From an uncultured Lachnospiraceae bacterium (GTDB lineage Bacteria > Bacillota > Clostridia > Lachnospirales > Lachnospiraceae), in NCBI GenBank assembly GCA_902779575.1, contig CACZBW010000022.1, positions 1 to 56,899 of the forward strand: a stretch of 56,899 nucleotides of DNA, read 5' to 3'. The notes beneath the pieces are model-generated. The model was not told the origin of the DNA and ran no database searches. It was given only the letters and a program-made list of their open reading frames with translations. Below are positions 16,668-24,982 of this stretch, piece by piece (positions within the stretch are counted from its first letter, which is position 1; each line of letters begins with the position of its first letter). The translations under genes were made by a program, and so were the position numbers.

Positions 16668-17416
16668 TCATCCGGATCAGTCCGATACTGGACGCAAATT
16701 TCATCCAGCCATCCCTGGTCTTTCACGCCGCTCATCCCTTTGTACGGAACTGCCCTCGCCGGACCCATGCTATAGTACTTGCAGGACAGAGGACCATAGC
16801 AAAATGTCTCAAAGCGGTTACGGACAAGATTTCGGTCAAAATCATACTGCACGGTAACATTGGCCATATTTGCCCAGATGCACTGAAAGCATTTGCCTTT
16901 CCATGATGCCTTGCTGAGCATCCTCCCCCCTCTCCAGGCATATATTTCAAGGGAGGGTACTTCCATCTTCCACGGCGGTCCCGGGTAATCAGCCGACTTC
17001 ACCCTTGGAATCGGCGTCCCGTCATACCGAACGTTGACATCATCGGTTTCAACGTCCATTGTCCGTGCTGAACTATCTTCTCCGTTCACCTTCTTAAGGC
17101 TTCCTGCACGGTAATAGTCCGCAAATTCTATTTCAGGATATTTTTTCGTCCAACCTGTCCCCTGCAGAACATCCCCAATGTGGATCTTCATCTTGGCCTG
17201 CTGTTTTTCCGAGATTGCCACACAGAAATCGTATCTATCAGAACCTCTGTCATGATGGAGGAGTTCCGAACCGGGGTGTACTTCACCCTTCATGAAAATA
17301 TTATATCCGCATTCACGGTGTGTCCGGTTGTCGATCAGATACCGCCAAACCGTGCTTCTCGGCTGAATGGAGACCACCTCTCCCTTCCACTCTATTTTTC
17401 TTTGTTCGTCGTCCAT
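16664..17416 (-). CDS. uncharacterised protein
   Basis: A 250-residue soluble protein, not recognised. The N-terminal 110 residues (WKGEVVSIQPRSTVWRYLID...) look beta-rich, possibly OB-fold-like. The C-terminal half is rich in Trp, Tyr and Cys (KGKCFQCIWANMANV, FETFCYGPLSCKYY). It lies directly upstream of, and overlaps by 4 nt, the DprA-like fragment. No signal peptide or membrane helix is seen. It might be a nucleic-acid-binding accessory protein (weak inference from the fold guess and neighbour). Confidence 0.55.
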   Translation of the reverse strand: MDDEQRKIEWKGEVVSIQPRSTVWRYLIDNRTHRECGYNIFMKGEVHPGSELLHHDRGSDRYDFCVAISEKQQAKMKIHIGDVLQGTGWTKKYPEIEFADYYRAGSLKKVNGEDSSARTMDVETDDVNVRYDGTPIPRVKSADYPGPPWKMEVPSLEIYAWRGGRMLSKASWKGKCFQCIWANMANVTVQYDFDRNLVRNRFETFCYGPLSCKYYSMGPARAVPYKGMSGVKDQGWLDEICVQYRTDPDE

Positions 17417-17492
17417 TTTTTGTCCGTAGTTTCAAAACAGGTAGTGTCAAGTTCACCACCTATTTCTTGTTTATTAGCCTTGATTTCTCAAA

Positions 17493-17669
17493 CCCTTTGT
17501 CGATACCTACCCTTACGAAAAAGGTTCTGTCATGGTCGATAACGAAACCTACATCAAAGTTCACGGCTAAAAAGGCTTCATCTGGCTAATCATCAATGTG
17601 GCGACCTGTATTATGATCGGCTATCAGGTGTCCGATAACCGCGGCGAAGGGGGAATTCTTATTGACAAA
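17493..17669 (+). pseudogene. IS6-like DDE transposase fragment
   Basis: The plus frame PFVDTYPYEKGSVMVDNETY continues IKVHG, a stop codon, then KGFIWLIINVATCIMIGYQVSDNRG. This matches the DETYIKV-GKKGYIWL-IGYQVSDNR region of IS6/IS240-type transposases, including the first catalytic aspartate position (here DNETY). One stop codon and loss of both ends make it a relic. Confidence 0.7.
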
Positions 17670-17908
17670 ACACAACTTGTATACAATGCAGGTGGTGCGG
17701 GGCGAAATGGAGGCTCCCGCTCCTCCGGAGCAGTTATATAGCGTGAGAAGGATCCGGGGTAAGGACAACTTTAATTCATCATGTGGAGGAACCTTCTCCC
17801 CGTATGATTGAAGCGAGGCGGGTTGAGCCAGAGCGGGGAATTACTCTAAACTGATGGAATAGGCCTCGTCACCTCATCATGAGTCTCATCTTGATCCCTA
17901 CTCGCAGC
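17670..17908. other. intergenic stretch with small hairpins only
   Basis: No gene was recognised. A GGAG-GCTCCCG-CTCC hairpin near 17710 and a purine-rich stretch are visible. It follows the IS6-like relic and may be derived from its flank. Confidence 0.3.
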
Positions 17909-18706
17909 TCATGATGCATCCGATATACTTTTTAGGAATCCGTTCCCCAGTGGTGTGATCCGATATGTTCCATTACTTCCTATCTTTTTAATCGAATTGG
18001 GAAGCTTAACACCCTGTGGTTTACTTCGTTTAGAATCTGATTCTACCTTCTTAAGATATTCTACAATCTCATCCGTGTTGTTGTTACGTAAAATATCATT
18101 CTTTCGATACAGCAATCCAAGCCTTACCAGTTTCTCCTTCACCAACCTGAGGCGTTCTGAATCTATACCATATTTCTGGGTAACCGTGTGCCAATCAATA
18201 TCGGAATCTGCCGGATACATCTTCAATGTATCAATATCGAGAACGGTCAGTTCAGCCAATGTATCAAAGAAAATCTGCATGATGTTTTCATTGGATTCGT
18301 TTGTCATCATGTTCACGAATCCGTTAACGTTCCATTTAATTTTCTCTCCCTGCCGCTCGTCAGTCACATTATCGAGAAGCATCTCAACGTATAGGCCTCG
18401 ATACTGCTCCTGCATTTCATTGGAGAGGGAAAGATAATTGTTTTCAAGATTAGCTACCCTCGCCGTGAGCTCCTTCATGAGCCGCGTCATATTTCTTTCA
18501 AAGCGGTTCTGCCTGTATGTCAGTATTACACCATTGATCCTTGGTGTCGCTGCACCGATAATAGATCCAACCAATGGACCAGCCGGGCCGGATATAATCT
18601 GTGAAGCAGCCTCTACCATAAGAGCCTGGAATGACTCGCTCTCAAGAGCCGTCGTTACTCCCTCTTCTCTTACGGCTGATACAAGATCTGTTATTTGCTC
18701 TTTCAT
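17909..18706 (-). CDS. uncharacterised protein with hydrophobic N-terminal segment
   Basis: About 265 residues from the ATG at 18706 (GAGG 7 nt upstream; another ATG at 18718 has no site). A glycine/alanine-rich hydrophobic stretch lies near residues 35-55 (IISGPAGPLVGSIIGAAT), followed by a helical, probably coiled-coil region to about residue 110. The C-terminal half ends in a winged-helix-like segment (YRITPLGNGFLKSI). The gene is AT-rich. It is the last of four minus-strand genes (21178 to 17909). The family is not recognised; phage- or island-type context is inferred. Confidence 0.6.
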   Translation of the reverse strand: MKEQITDLVSAVREEGVTTALESESFQALMVEAASQIISGPAGPLVGSIIGAATPRINGVILTYRQNRFERNMTRLMKELTARVANLENNYLSLSNEMQEQYRGLYVEMLLDNVTDERQGEKIKWNVNGFVNMMTNESNENIMQIFFDTLAELTVLDIDTLKMYPADSDIDWHTVTQKYGIDSERLRLVKEKLVRLGLLYRKNDILRNNNTDEIVEYLKKVESDSKRSKPQGVKLPNSIKKIGSNGTYRITPLGNGFLKSISDAS

Positions 18707-18738
18707 GATTTGCCTCATACTACAGTGTAAAAAGCGAT

Positions 18739-19602
18739 CTACTTACACCGCACAATCTCTTCGTTTTCTTTCTGTTTGACCAACATCGGTAACATTAGCC
18801 CGAAGTGATTCGGATTATTGTTCGACTCTAAGAGTCTATGCGCTCTGCTAAAAAGTATCATCGGTTCCATCTGGTCAATATCCATCAATAAACTATCAGC
18901 TCCGCAAGGAATCAAGCGATATGAATAGCCACCGTCACTTGGGTCAAGGAAAAACTTTATGGTTTCCCCAACTTTAACAGTCTGTTTCTTAACACTGTGG
19001 AGAGCGAGTCTTTCTGAATACCAAAAGCATTTGAGATCAGGTCGATAACTTGCTGATATCCAGAATTTTCCAACTGAATCATCCGGACATCCTTGAACAA
19101 CACTCTCGAATGCGCTGTCCGTCAACTCTGTTGGGTCTTTTTCCGGATCTGACATCCTAATCCTCTGGAATTCACGAAATGCTTCGTAAGATCCCAGCCA
19201 AGCAGAGGAACAGTTCTTCTGAACCCTGCCATCTTTTATGCAGTCAATACGCATGATAGTATCATCTGCTGTGCAAATGATAAATTCGATATCAGAAGGA
19301 CTCTTCGCGCCACTGTGAATGGCATATGCTCTTTCAACAGCTTCTACCACAGAGAAAGTCTTCAACTCACAAAGCTGTGAGAATAACTTTGCCGCCAAGA
19401 AAATGTTATTACCCGCGAATGCTACACTGATCGAGGCACCAAGATTTGATATCTTTACAATCCCATATTTTTCTATCAGATCTAATTCTTCTTCACAAAA
19501 TGCGGCTTTCGCTCCATCGAGAAGCCCTATCTTTGTATCGCAATGGATAGTTATGATTTCCTGATCAATTACCATTTTCTTTTCTGCGTATACAAAGCTC
19601 AT
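18739..19602 (-). CDS. uncharacterised protein, possibly Ntn-hydrolase-like
   Basis: The ATG at 19602 (MSFVYAEKK) has GAGGTG 6 nt upstream and is preferred over the longer frame from 19686. The 287-residue product has a beta-rich N-terminal half with IHCDTKIGLLDG, VKISNLGASISVAFAGN and IEFIICTADD, a pattern resembling proteasome/HslV-type Ntn hydrolases; an N-terminal catalytic residue is not evident, so this is only a fold guess. AT-rich, and separated by 32 nt from the downstream gene, so probably cotranscribed. Confidence 0.55.
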   Translation of the reverse strand: MSFVYAEKKMVIDQEIITIHCDTKIGLLDGAKAAFCEEELDLIEKYGIVKISNLGASISVAFAGNNIFLAAKLFSQLCELKTFSVVEAVERAYAIHSGAKSPSDIEFIICTADDTIMRIDCIKDGRVQKNCSSAWLGSYEAFREFQRIRMSDPEKDPTELTDSAFESVVQGCPDDSVGKFWISASYRPDLKCFWYSERLALHSVKKQTVKVGETIKFFLDPSDGGYSYRLIPCGADSLLMDIDQMEPMILFSRAHRLLESNNNPNHFGLMLPMLVKQKENEEIVRCK

Positions 19603-19846
19603 GATTAACACCTCATGTGTGGGCACCACCGCTGTTAAGCACATCGTCCATACTTCTAAATTCGTAACCGTCCTATCGTAGTGCATCCGTACGCCCAGAA
19701 TCGCTCTTCTCGTTGTGAGTGATTCACATCAGAAATATCCATCACCAGCGAAGTGAATGGATTCTAGAATATCTTTGCCAGTTCCGGGATGGAGCTGTTG
19801 TGTTTGCTGATACTCTTCCGGTTCTTGATTTCATCGTATTCAAGTA

Positions 19847-20263
19847 TCATTCCTCTTCCAAGGCAACTTGTATAGATGTATTATACGGTATGCAAAGACT
19901 TGCTGATTCAAAATACTCTGAGCTTTTGATTTCAGAAGTCACTTGGCATATATTTACGATCTTAGCTCTGGGAATGCGGAAGCTCAATAGTTTCTCACCC
20001 ATCAAATACTTGCCTACAAACTGGAACTCTTTTGTACTCATGGTGTTCGGTTTGTCAAAAGGGTCTCTATATTTTATATCCAGATCCTCAAACGCACATC
20101 CTTGGTATGAGAAAGGTAATTTTCGAAAACTAATCTTCGTTTCGCCCTCAACTTTCCCAACTTGAATGCATTCAAGAAGCTTATCATATAAGGAATCCTT
20201 CTTATCAATCGTAACCCTCAAGTATTTGTTATCGTCAAAAATAAAGTAGTTCCCTAAAAACAT
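19847..20263 (-). CDS. uncharacterised 138-aa protein
   Basis: The ATG at 20263 (MFLGNYFIFDD) has AGGTGG about 6 nt upstream. The protein is soluble and beta-rich, with no recognised motif. It lies 78 nt downstream of the gene at 20342-21178 and upstream of the Ntn-like gene, in the same orientation, and is AT-rich like both. No function can be proposed. Confidence 0.5.
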   Translation of the reverse strand: MFLGNYFIFDDNKYLRVTIDKKDSLYDKLLECIQVGKVEGETKISFRKLPFSYQGCAFEDLDIKYRDPFDKPNTMSTKEFQFVGKYLMGEKLLSFRIPRAKIVNICQVTSEIKSSEYFESASLCIPYNTSIQVALEEE

Positions 20264-20341
20264 CTTTTCCACCTTTCGCAATCTCAAGAAAATTGCTCTT
20301 TATTACATTACCTTCGGTTATCACATCATCCTCGAATGCCC

Positions 20342-21178
20342 CTACTTAGCAGTCAAATGTTTAAAGGCTTGAATATCTCTATTTCTTGATTGGTATTCCA
20401 GAAGGACAAATAGCATCAAACTCTGATCATAAATCCTGTCATACCACTTTTCTTTCTCTATACTGCTGAGATTTGCGAATTCTGTAAAAAAGTTTTTCGG
20501 ATCTGTATGATCACAATTATTGTGCCGGACATTCATCTTGTTGACCATCCAGAAGAAATCTTCTGTTGCACTCTTATTGATGGTATTCAGTGTGGCACGC
20601 TTCGGTTCCAAGGCATCCGCTATCTTCTTTAGCAATTCTTGCTTCCGTGTCATGTCGCCTCTTAGGAGATAGTGATTATACTCAATAATGACATCCGCCA
20701 ATTTGGGAACTAAGTCTGCAACTTCAACTGCCACAGCATTCTTTTCTACGATCAGATAGTCATTATCAACCTCCCTAATTTCAAATCCTGATTTCTCAAC
20801 GTTTGCGATAATCGTTTTAATTAAATGCTTTGAACCATCCCGCATTGCGGATGACATATCAAATTCCTGAAGGTCCCAGAGAATATTTATGATCAGTTCA
20901 GAAAAGAGGAAGTAGTCTTCCATTCCAACGTTTTTCCGTAACACGTATTCTCCGTTATCTTCTTCCGTCGGGAAACCTATCTGAATCCTGACTTCGGAAA
21001 AAGACGTATAATTGTCTCTTTTTTTCCAATCTCTAAAGTGATCTTCTATCCACCTGTTGATCGTTATAGTTCCATATATCTGCCTAGAATATTTCTCCAG
21101 AAGGAGCATCTCTTCCAGTTTGAAATACTCTCGTGAGAAATCTATCTCCCTTTCCAGTCGTTCAAAATAGTGCAGCAT
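20342..21178 (-). CDS. uncharacterised 278-aa helical protein
   Basis: The start is placed at ATG 21178 (MLHYFERLER; AAGGA 9 nt upstream), but ATG at 21199 or 21211 is possible. The protein is mainly helical and charged, without membrane segments. RHNNCDH and the final helix (YDQSLMLFVLLEYQSRNRD) are its most distinctive parts. First gene of the AT-rich minus-strand group 21178-17909. Not recognised; the style is that of accessory island or defence genes. Confidence 0.5.
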   Translation of the reverse strand: MLHYFERLEREIDFSREYFKLEEMLLLEKYSRQIYGTITINRWIEDHFRDWKKRDNYTSFSEVRIQIGFPTEEDNGEYVLRKNVGMEDYFLFSELIINILWDLQEFDMSSAMRDGSKHLIKTIIANVEKSGFEIREVDNDYLIVEKNAVAVEVADLVPKLADVIIEYNHYLLRGDMTRKQELLKKIADALEPKRATLNTINKSATEDFFWMVNKMNVRHNNCDHTDPKNFFTEFANLSSIEKEKWYDRIYDQSLMLFVLLEYQSRNRDIQAFKHLTAK

Positions 21179-21408
21179 TACTCTGTATCCTTTTCCCATC
21201 CAAGATTCCAAGATTGACTGAGGAATTTTTTAAATTCAGCACATTCGGAGTTGCACCGAAGAAATGCTCTCCCCAGATCCATATTTCAGGTTCCAGGAGA
21301 TCTTATTTCCTACAGTTTCACTATCAGATTCTGGCTGTTTGGTAACCGGTAAATGGTGGGTGCTGGGTTAACAGTACGCCATCCCACTTATGGATGATGG
21401 AAGCAGTA
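21179..21408. other. intergenic stretch beside an IS66 relic
   Basis: No gene recognised. The part 21335-21408 follows the IS66 transposase tail on the minus strand and probably includes the decayed right end of that element (TGGGATGGCGTACTGTTAAC on the minus strand). The part to 21240 is the upstream region of the 278-aa gene. Confidence 0.35.
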
Positions 21409-21540
21409 TTATTCCGATTGTCTGCATACTGCCGGCAATTTACCTGACCACGGAAGAAGATCTTCCAGATAGGAATTATCCCCGAACTCGCCGTGTGCGG
21501 GGATCTGCTCAAGCAGATATTTGAAATATGGGAACTCTGC
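21409..21540 (-). pseudogene. IS66-family transposase, C-terminal fragment
   Basis: The minus frame reads AEFPYFKYLLEQIPAHGEFG, then YLEDLLPWSGKLPAVCRQSE and stop, the characteristic end of an IS66 transposase. The rest of the gene is gone. It lies between the AT-rich island and the RiPP cassette and marks a recombination scar. Confidence 0.75.
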
Positions 21541-21724
21541 TTTTCTTTGTGACCTTCTCGTATTTTTTACTCTAGAAATCTGAACCTCAACTTCATATGA
21601 TTTTTATCCCTCATTGGGTCTGACATCAAACAAGATCATCATTATCATCGATATCTACGGGAGAGGTTGTTATCTCGAATAATGCATTAGTATATTTGTT
21701 TTAAGCAGAGTCTCTCCGAATTCC
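21541..21724. other. intergenic stretch, nothing recognised
   Basis: AT-rich DNA between the IS66 relic and the ABC exporter relic. No frame, hairpin or promoter stands out. Confidence 0.3.
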
Positions 21725-21822
21725 AGCGCCGCCTATCAGACCCTTCATCTCGATGGTAAAGCCAGAAGGGCGATCGTGACTGCCACCGTCAGCAGGCAGA
21801 TCAGCTTCACCTTCATCCGGTC
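21725..21822 (-). pseudogene. remnant of an ABC exporter N-terminus
   Basis: The minus strand encodes RMKVKLICLLTVAVTIALLA and then, after a frameshift, FTIEMKGLIGGA. This matches LKVLLICLLTVASTIASLGF and TMATKGLVDGA in the exporter at 8997-10667. The DNA match is also direct (GCCACCGTCAGCAGGCAGATCAG near 21784 and near 10552). It is the decayed 5' end of a second exporter gene that once followed the PqqD gene. Confidence 0.75.
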
Positions 21823-21871
21823 ACTTTATAAGCTCCACAGATCTCTAAAATCTGTTCAACACTGATATAAT

Positions 21872-22144
21872 TCACGGAGTCGTTTCCGTTGCAAAAGAAA
21901 TATCCTTCAGAAATTCCATAATATCTTTTTTAACTGTCTCTTCATCGGCATCTTCAAAACGCTCCATGGCCAAAACCGCAAGACTGTCGAAAGTCGTTCC
22001 TTTTTCCAACTCTCTCCAATAGAAAGCAGCAGACTCATTCAGCGTAAGCATTCCCCTGAACTGCTCAGCTGCAGTTCCAACAGGGATGACCATATATTCT
22101 TCTCCGATTTTCTGCAGAATATAGTTCTTCTTAGTCTTTATCAT
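21872..22144 (-). CDS. PqqD-family peptide chaperone (RiPP recognition element)
   Basis: A 90-residue PqqD-like protein: ILQKIGEEYMVIPVGTAAEQ, then a helical part with LNESAAFYWRELEKG and a C-terminal helix. PqqD proteins fold as winged helices that bind RiPP leader peptides and present them to radical SAM enzymes. The gene is last of the cassette precursor-rSAM-HPrK-PqqD and starts 9 nt after the HPrK-like gene (AGGGA upstream of ATG 22144). The family is confident; that the partner is the adjacent precursor is inferred from gene order. Confidence 0.88.
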   Translation of the reverse strand: MIKTKKNYILQKIGEEYMVIPVGTAAEQFRGMLTLNESAAFYWRELEKGTTFDSLAVLAMERFEDADEETVKKDIMEFLKDISFATETTP

Positions 22145-22153
22145 AACATATCC

Positions 22154-23002
22154 CTATATATTGATATCCTGCCTGATCCGGTTCCAGATCTTCAACGGAT
22201 CCTCGCCATCTTCGATGCAGCATTTCAGCAGATAACACGGTATCTGACCGATCAAGGTATTAATCAATCCAGCAAGACGCTTCAGATCTGCAGCATTATC
22301 CGGAATTAACAGATGATCAAAGATCCTGTGTGATATCTCTTCTGTCTGCAGCCGCCGAATCTCCACCCGCGTACTTCTTTCCACAAAGCAGAGAACCTTC
22401 AGCGGAACCATACAGTTACTGTCGCGGTTTTCCTTTCCATTCCACGGAGTTCCGCATGCATACAATGTACCATCAAGCAGGCGTATGACCGGTTTATCTC
22501 CATTGATGACTGCCGCACTCTTCCCGAAAGCATCTTCCCAAAGCCTTAACCGGGTACTTTTCCCTGCGCCGTGTTTTCCCACAAACGCAATCCCCGCTCC
22601 GTTTATTGCTATGACAGCAGCATGCAGTACAAAAGCATCGAAATTTATAAGCTTCCGGCAGATCTGTCTGTAAACGTTCAGTTCCTCCAGATAGCTCCAG
22701 GTTTCGAGCGGAATTACAGGTTTTTTCCCTCCGCACGAAATAATCTTTTCCCGGTATTCCTGTTCATCAGATGGTGGTTTTTCCACCTGCAGGGCTTTTT
22801 TCAGTTCTTCTGCTTCAGCCGCGGTCAGATCCCGGGACCAACTCAGAATACCTCTTAATTCATCTATGAGCATCTTATCTGATGCCCTTACAGTGAAAGC
22901 AGGATCCCCGCTTTCTATCTGATAGTTTCTGCAAAGCCATCCTACCGGTGCGTATCGATTATCCACACCGATCGGGACGCCGGCAAGCCTGATAAAAAAC
23001 AT
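22154..23002 (-). CDS. HPr kinase-like P-loop protein of the RiPP cassette
   Basis: A 282-residue protein with FVLHAAVIAINGAGIAF, a P-loop GKHGAGKST (residues 142-150), VINGDKPVIRLLDG and GTPWNGKEN, the HprK/P catalytic fold. It lacks the N-terminal domain of true HPr kinases. HPrK-like enzymes in RiPP loci can phosphorylate the precursor, as PadeK does on a C-terminal serine in the paeninodin pathway. The precursor here ends with Ser/Thr residues (DPTESI), so a similar role is plausible but unproven. The ATG follows the radical SAM stop codon directly (TAGATG). Confidence 0.85.
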   Translation of the reverse strand: MFFIRLAGVPIGVDNRYAPVGWLCRNYQIESGDPAFTVRASDKMLIDELRGILSWSRDLTAAEAEELKKALQVEKPPSDEQEYREKIISCGGKKPVIPLETWSYLEELNVYRQICRKLINFDAFVLHAAVIAINGAGIAFVGKHGAGKSTRLRLWEDAFGKSAAVINGDKPVIRLLDGTLYACGTPWNGKENRDSNCMVPLKVLCFVERSTRVEIRRLQTEEISHRIFDHLLIPDNAADLKRLAGLINTLIGQIPCYLLKCCIEDGEDPLKIWNRIRQDINI

Positions 23003-24448
23003 CTATTCTGAATCCTCTGGTCTGTCTGATCCCTGCAGAGCCTCTTCCGCGGCAGCTCTGATCCGTTCCGCGTATCCTTCCTTCCAGAGCATACACATCA
23101 TCCGGTCTGTTCCATACATCTCGCCTTCGCTTATAAAAGCATGCGCCCTGCAGCCCCCGCAGCATCTCAGAACATACGTACAATCTGCGCACTCCCTGTT
23201 TTCTCTCATCAGATCCTTAACACGGCTGTCAATGAACGTCATGTAGTAATTATTTCCCTTTAATGCATTTTTGAGGCCATCTTTCAGTAGGTCCGGAAAC
23301 ATACTCAAGTCATGGACAGAGGCGATTGGCATACAGGGAAGAACATGCCCGTCAGGAGAAATATATGCCGTAGTTCTTATTGCTCCACACAAATATAATC
23401 CTTTACTGCTGATTTCTCCGTCTCCATATTCTGCAAGAAGCTTATACCGAACACCGGTTTTCTCCGCCTCCTTTTTTGTGTACAGATCGATCGCGCTGGA
23501 AAGCATAAGGTGAACCGATGTATCTGAGTTTATGTACTCCGGTATGAATTTAATTACCTCTTCCAGATATTCCTCTTGTTCCAGAAGATTTCCATCGGAA
23601 TGACGGACCCATAATTCTGTTTTGGAAACATTGGATGCTTTGACATAGGTGACCCCAACAGCTTCAAGAGCCTGGAGCGTATCCATCAGGCCGGACACAT
23701 TCCCGCGGTAAATACACATCTCAACATTCGTCGGAACGCCTTTTTCGCGGCACAGCTTTAAGGCTCTCAGGGTCTGCTCCTCAGCGCCTTTCTGTCCACG
23801 CATCCAGTCATGCCAGTGCAGGCCATCAAAGCTCATGCTGAAAAAAGGATGAAGACCTCTCTCTGTAAATGAATTCAGGAGATCTTCATTTACCAGCCAT
23901 CCGTTTGTATAGATTTGGGTGATATGGATTTTCTTTTTCAGAAGCCTGTCCACGATATCCCAGAAGTCGGAACGAACAAGCGGCTCTCCTCCTGTCAGCT
24001 CAACAGAATGAATGCCGCAGGCAGCAATCTGATCAATAATATCGAAGCACTCCTCTGTGCTCAGGGATCCATCTCTGCCCGCGGGGGCATCCAGGTAACA
24101 ATGCCTGCACCGGAAGTTGCAGTGACCTGTAATCGACCACAGGATCCCCGGAATATATCTGCAGTCATAATAGCGGTACCGTTGGGCCGGCGCGATCGGA
24201 TCGGGATTCTGACTTTCCAGGATAATTCCTTCCTGCAGAAATCCGTCAATCATCTGCTGCATTTCCTTTGTTCGCAGCTCATCCGAAATTGCTGTTTCGC
24301 CATTGCACAGCAGAAGACATTGGAATTCCTCAAAACTTAACGCTCTGATTTTTCCGGATGATAAAAACAAAAGCACTCCCGTAAGCTTTTCCCAGCCCCG
24401 GAGTGCACAGTCATTTTTTAATCTGTAATATTGCATCTTCTTAGCCAT
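23003..24448 (-). CDS. radical SAM/SPASM peptide-modifying enzyme
   Basis: The protein has 481 residues. The N-terminal 95 may contain a PqqD-like leader-binding domain. The radical SAM motif is GHCNFRCRHCYLD (Cys110, Cys114, Cys117), with GGEPL about 50 residues later. The SPASM region holds LCGAIRTTAYISPDGHVLPC and CADCTYVLRCCGGCRAHAF, ligands for auxiliary Fe-S clusters. Such enzymes make thioether or C-C bonds in RiPPs. The gene starts one base inside the precursor stop (TAATG), so the two are tightly coupled. Chemistry cannot be told from sequence alone; Cys-rich precursor favours thioether formation (ranthipeptide or sactipeptide type). Confidence 0.92.
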   Translation of the reverse strand: MAKKMQYYRLKNDCALRGWEKLTGVLLFLSSGKIRALSFEEFQCLLLCNGETAISDELRTKEMQQMIDGFLQEGIILESQNPDPIAPAQRYRYYDCRYIPGILWSITGHCNFRCRHCYLDAPAGRDGSLSTEECFDIIDQIAACGIHSVELTGGEPLVRSDFWDIVDRLLKKKIHITQIYTNGWLVNEDLLNSFTERGLHPFFSMSFDGLHWHDWMRGQKGAEEQTLRALKLCREKGVPTNVEMCIYRGNVSGLMDTLQALEAVGVTYVKASNVSKTELWVRHSDGNLLEQEEYLEEVIKFIPEYINSDTSVHLMLSSAIDLYTKKEAEKTGVRYKLLAEYGDGEISSKGLYLCGAIRTTAYISPDGHVLPCMPIASVHDLSMFPDLLKDGLKNALKGNNYYMTFIDSRVKDLMRENRECADCTYVLRCCGGCRAHAFISEGEMYGTDRMMCMLWKEGYAERIRAAAEEALQGSDRPEDSE

Positions 24449-24687
24449 TAGATCGATTCGGTAGGATCAACACTGTTAGCGCCTATTTCCTGATCACAAA
24501 GTGTGCCAAATAAAAAAGTCCTTTTACAACCACCAATAGTTTGTTCAACGAGTAATGAACATACACGTCCAACATTAGCGCAATCATCTGAGGCATTAGG
24601 TCCCAAGGTGCATTTATGAGGGCTTGCTGCTAAAATATCTTCATTGTTAAATATGATTTTTCTTACAACAGGCTTTTCGTATCTCAT
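24448..24687 (-). CDS. RiPP precursor peptide with five cysteines
   Basis: A 79-residue peptide. The leader starts MRYEKPVVRKIIFNNEDILA, a YEKP...(F)xxEDxLA pattern common to Clostridial radical SAM substrates. The core from about residue 22 holds Cys26, Cys36, Cys43, Cys54 and Cys64 and ends with an acidic DPTESI tail. A Gly-Gly pair (52-53) precedes Cys54, a possible C39 cleavage point, and ILAAS at 18-22 could be a leader boundary for an S26-like peptidase. GGGGAAG precedes the ATG. It directly precedes and overlaps the radical SAM gene. Precursor identity is inferred from position, size, leader style and Cys content. Confidence 0.8.
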   Translation of the reverse strand: MRYEKPVVRKIIFNNEDILAASPHKCTLGPNASDDCANVGRVCSLLVEQTIGGCKRTFLFGTLCDQEIGANSVDPTESI

Positions 24688-24729
24688 ATTATCTTCCCCA
24701 TCATGGTTTCTTCATCAATTTGTGACAGA

Positions 24730-24880
24730 GCGGGGTGGTTTTCCATCTAATTCGAAGCATAAAACACTTAAAAGGAAAAAATTGACCCTTATGTGACTAT
24801 ACACTTTATAGCAGAGATTAGAATCCGTGTAAATATCCCTGCCATCACGAATTATGGTAAACACTCAATTGCCAGTACCT
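24730..24880 (-). pseudogene. remnant of a second S26-like peptidase gene
   Basis: The minus strand encodes TIIRDGRDIYTDSNLCYKVY, then SHIRVNFFLL, matching TRIIRDGREIRTDTDFRYKLY and SHIWVDFFPVK near the end of the peptidase at 10832-11308. A frameshift precedes it and the catalytic half is gone. It lies immediately upstream of the RiPP precursor. Confidence 0.75.
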
Positions 24881-24982
24881 TACTACCTTAACACATCCAT
24901 GAGATAATGTCCCCGCTATCTATGTCGGTTTGCGCGACTTGTCCTACTTGCGCAACCCACACCACACACGGAGGTTATCTCT

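Noticed and set aside
17586-17768. 60-codon minus frame opposite the IS6-like relic
   Set aside because: It is the complement of the transposase remnant and has no supporting signal.
22154-23002. True HPr kinase/phosphorylase (hprK)
   Set aside because: The N-terminal domain of HprK is absent and the gene lies in a PqqD/radical SAM cassette, so a peptide-modifying relative is more likely.
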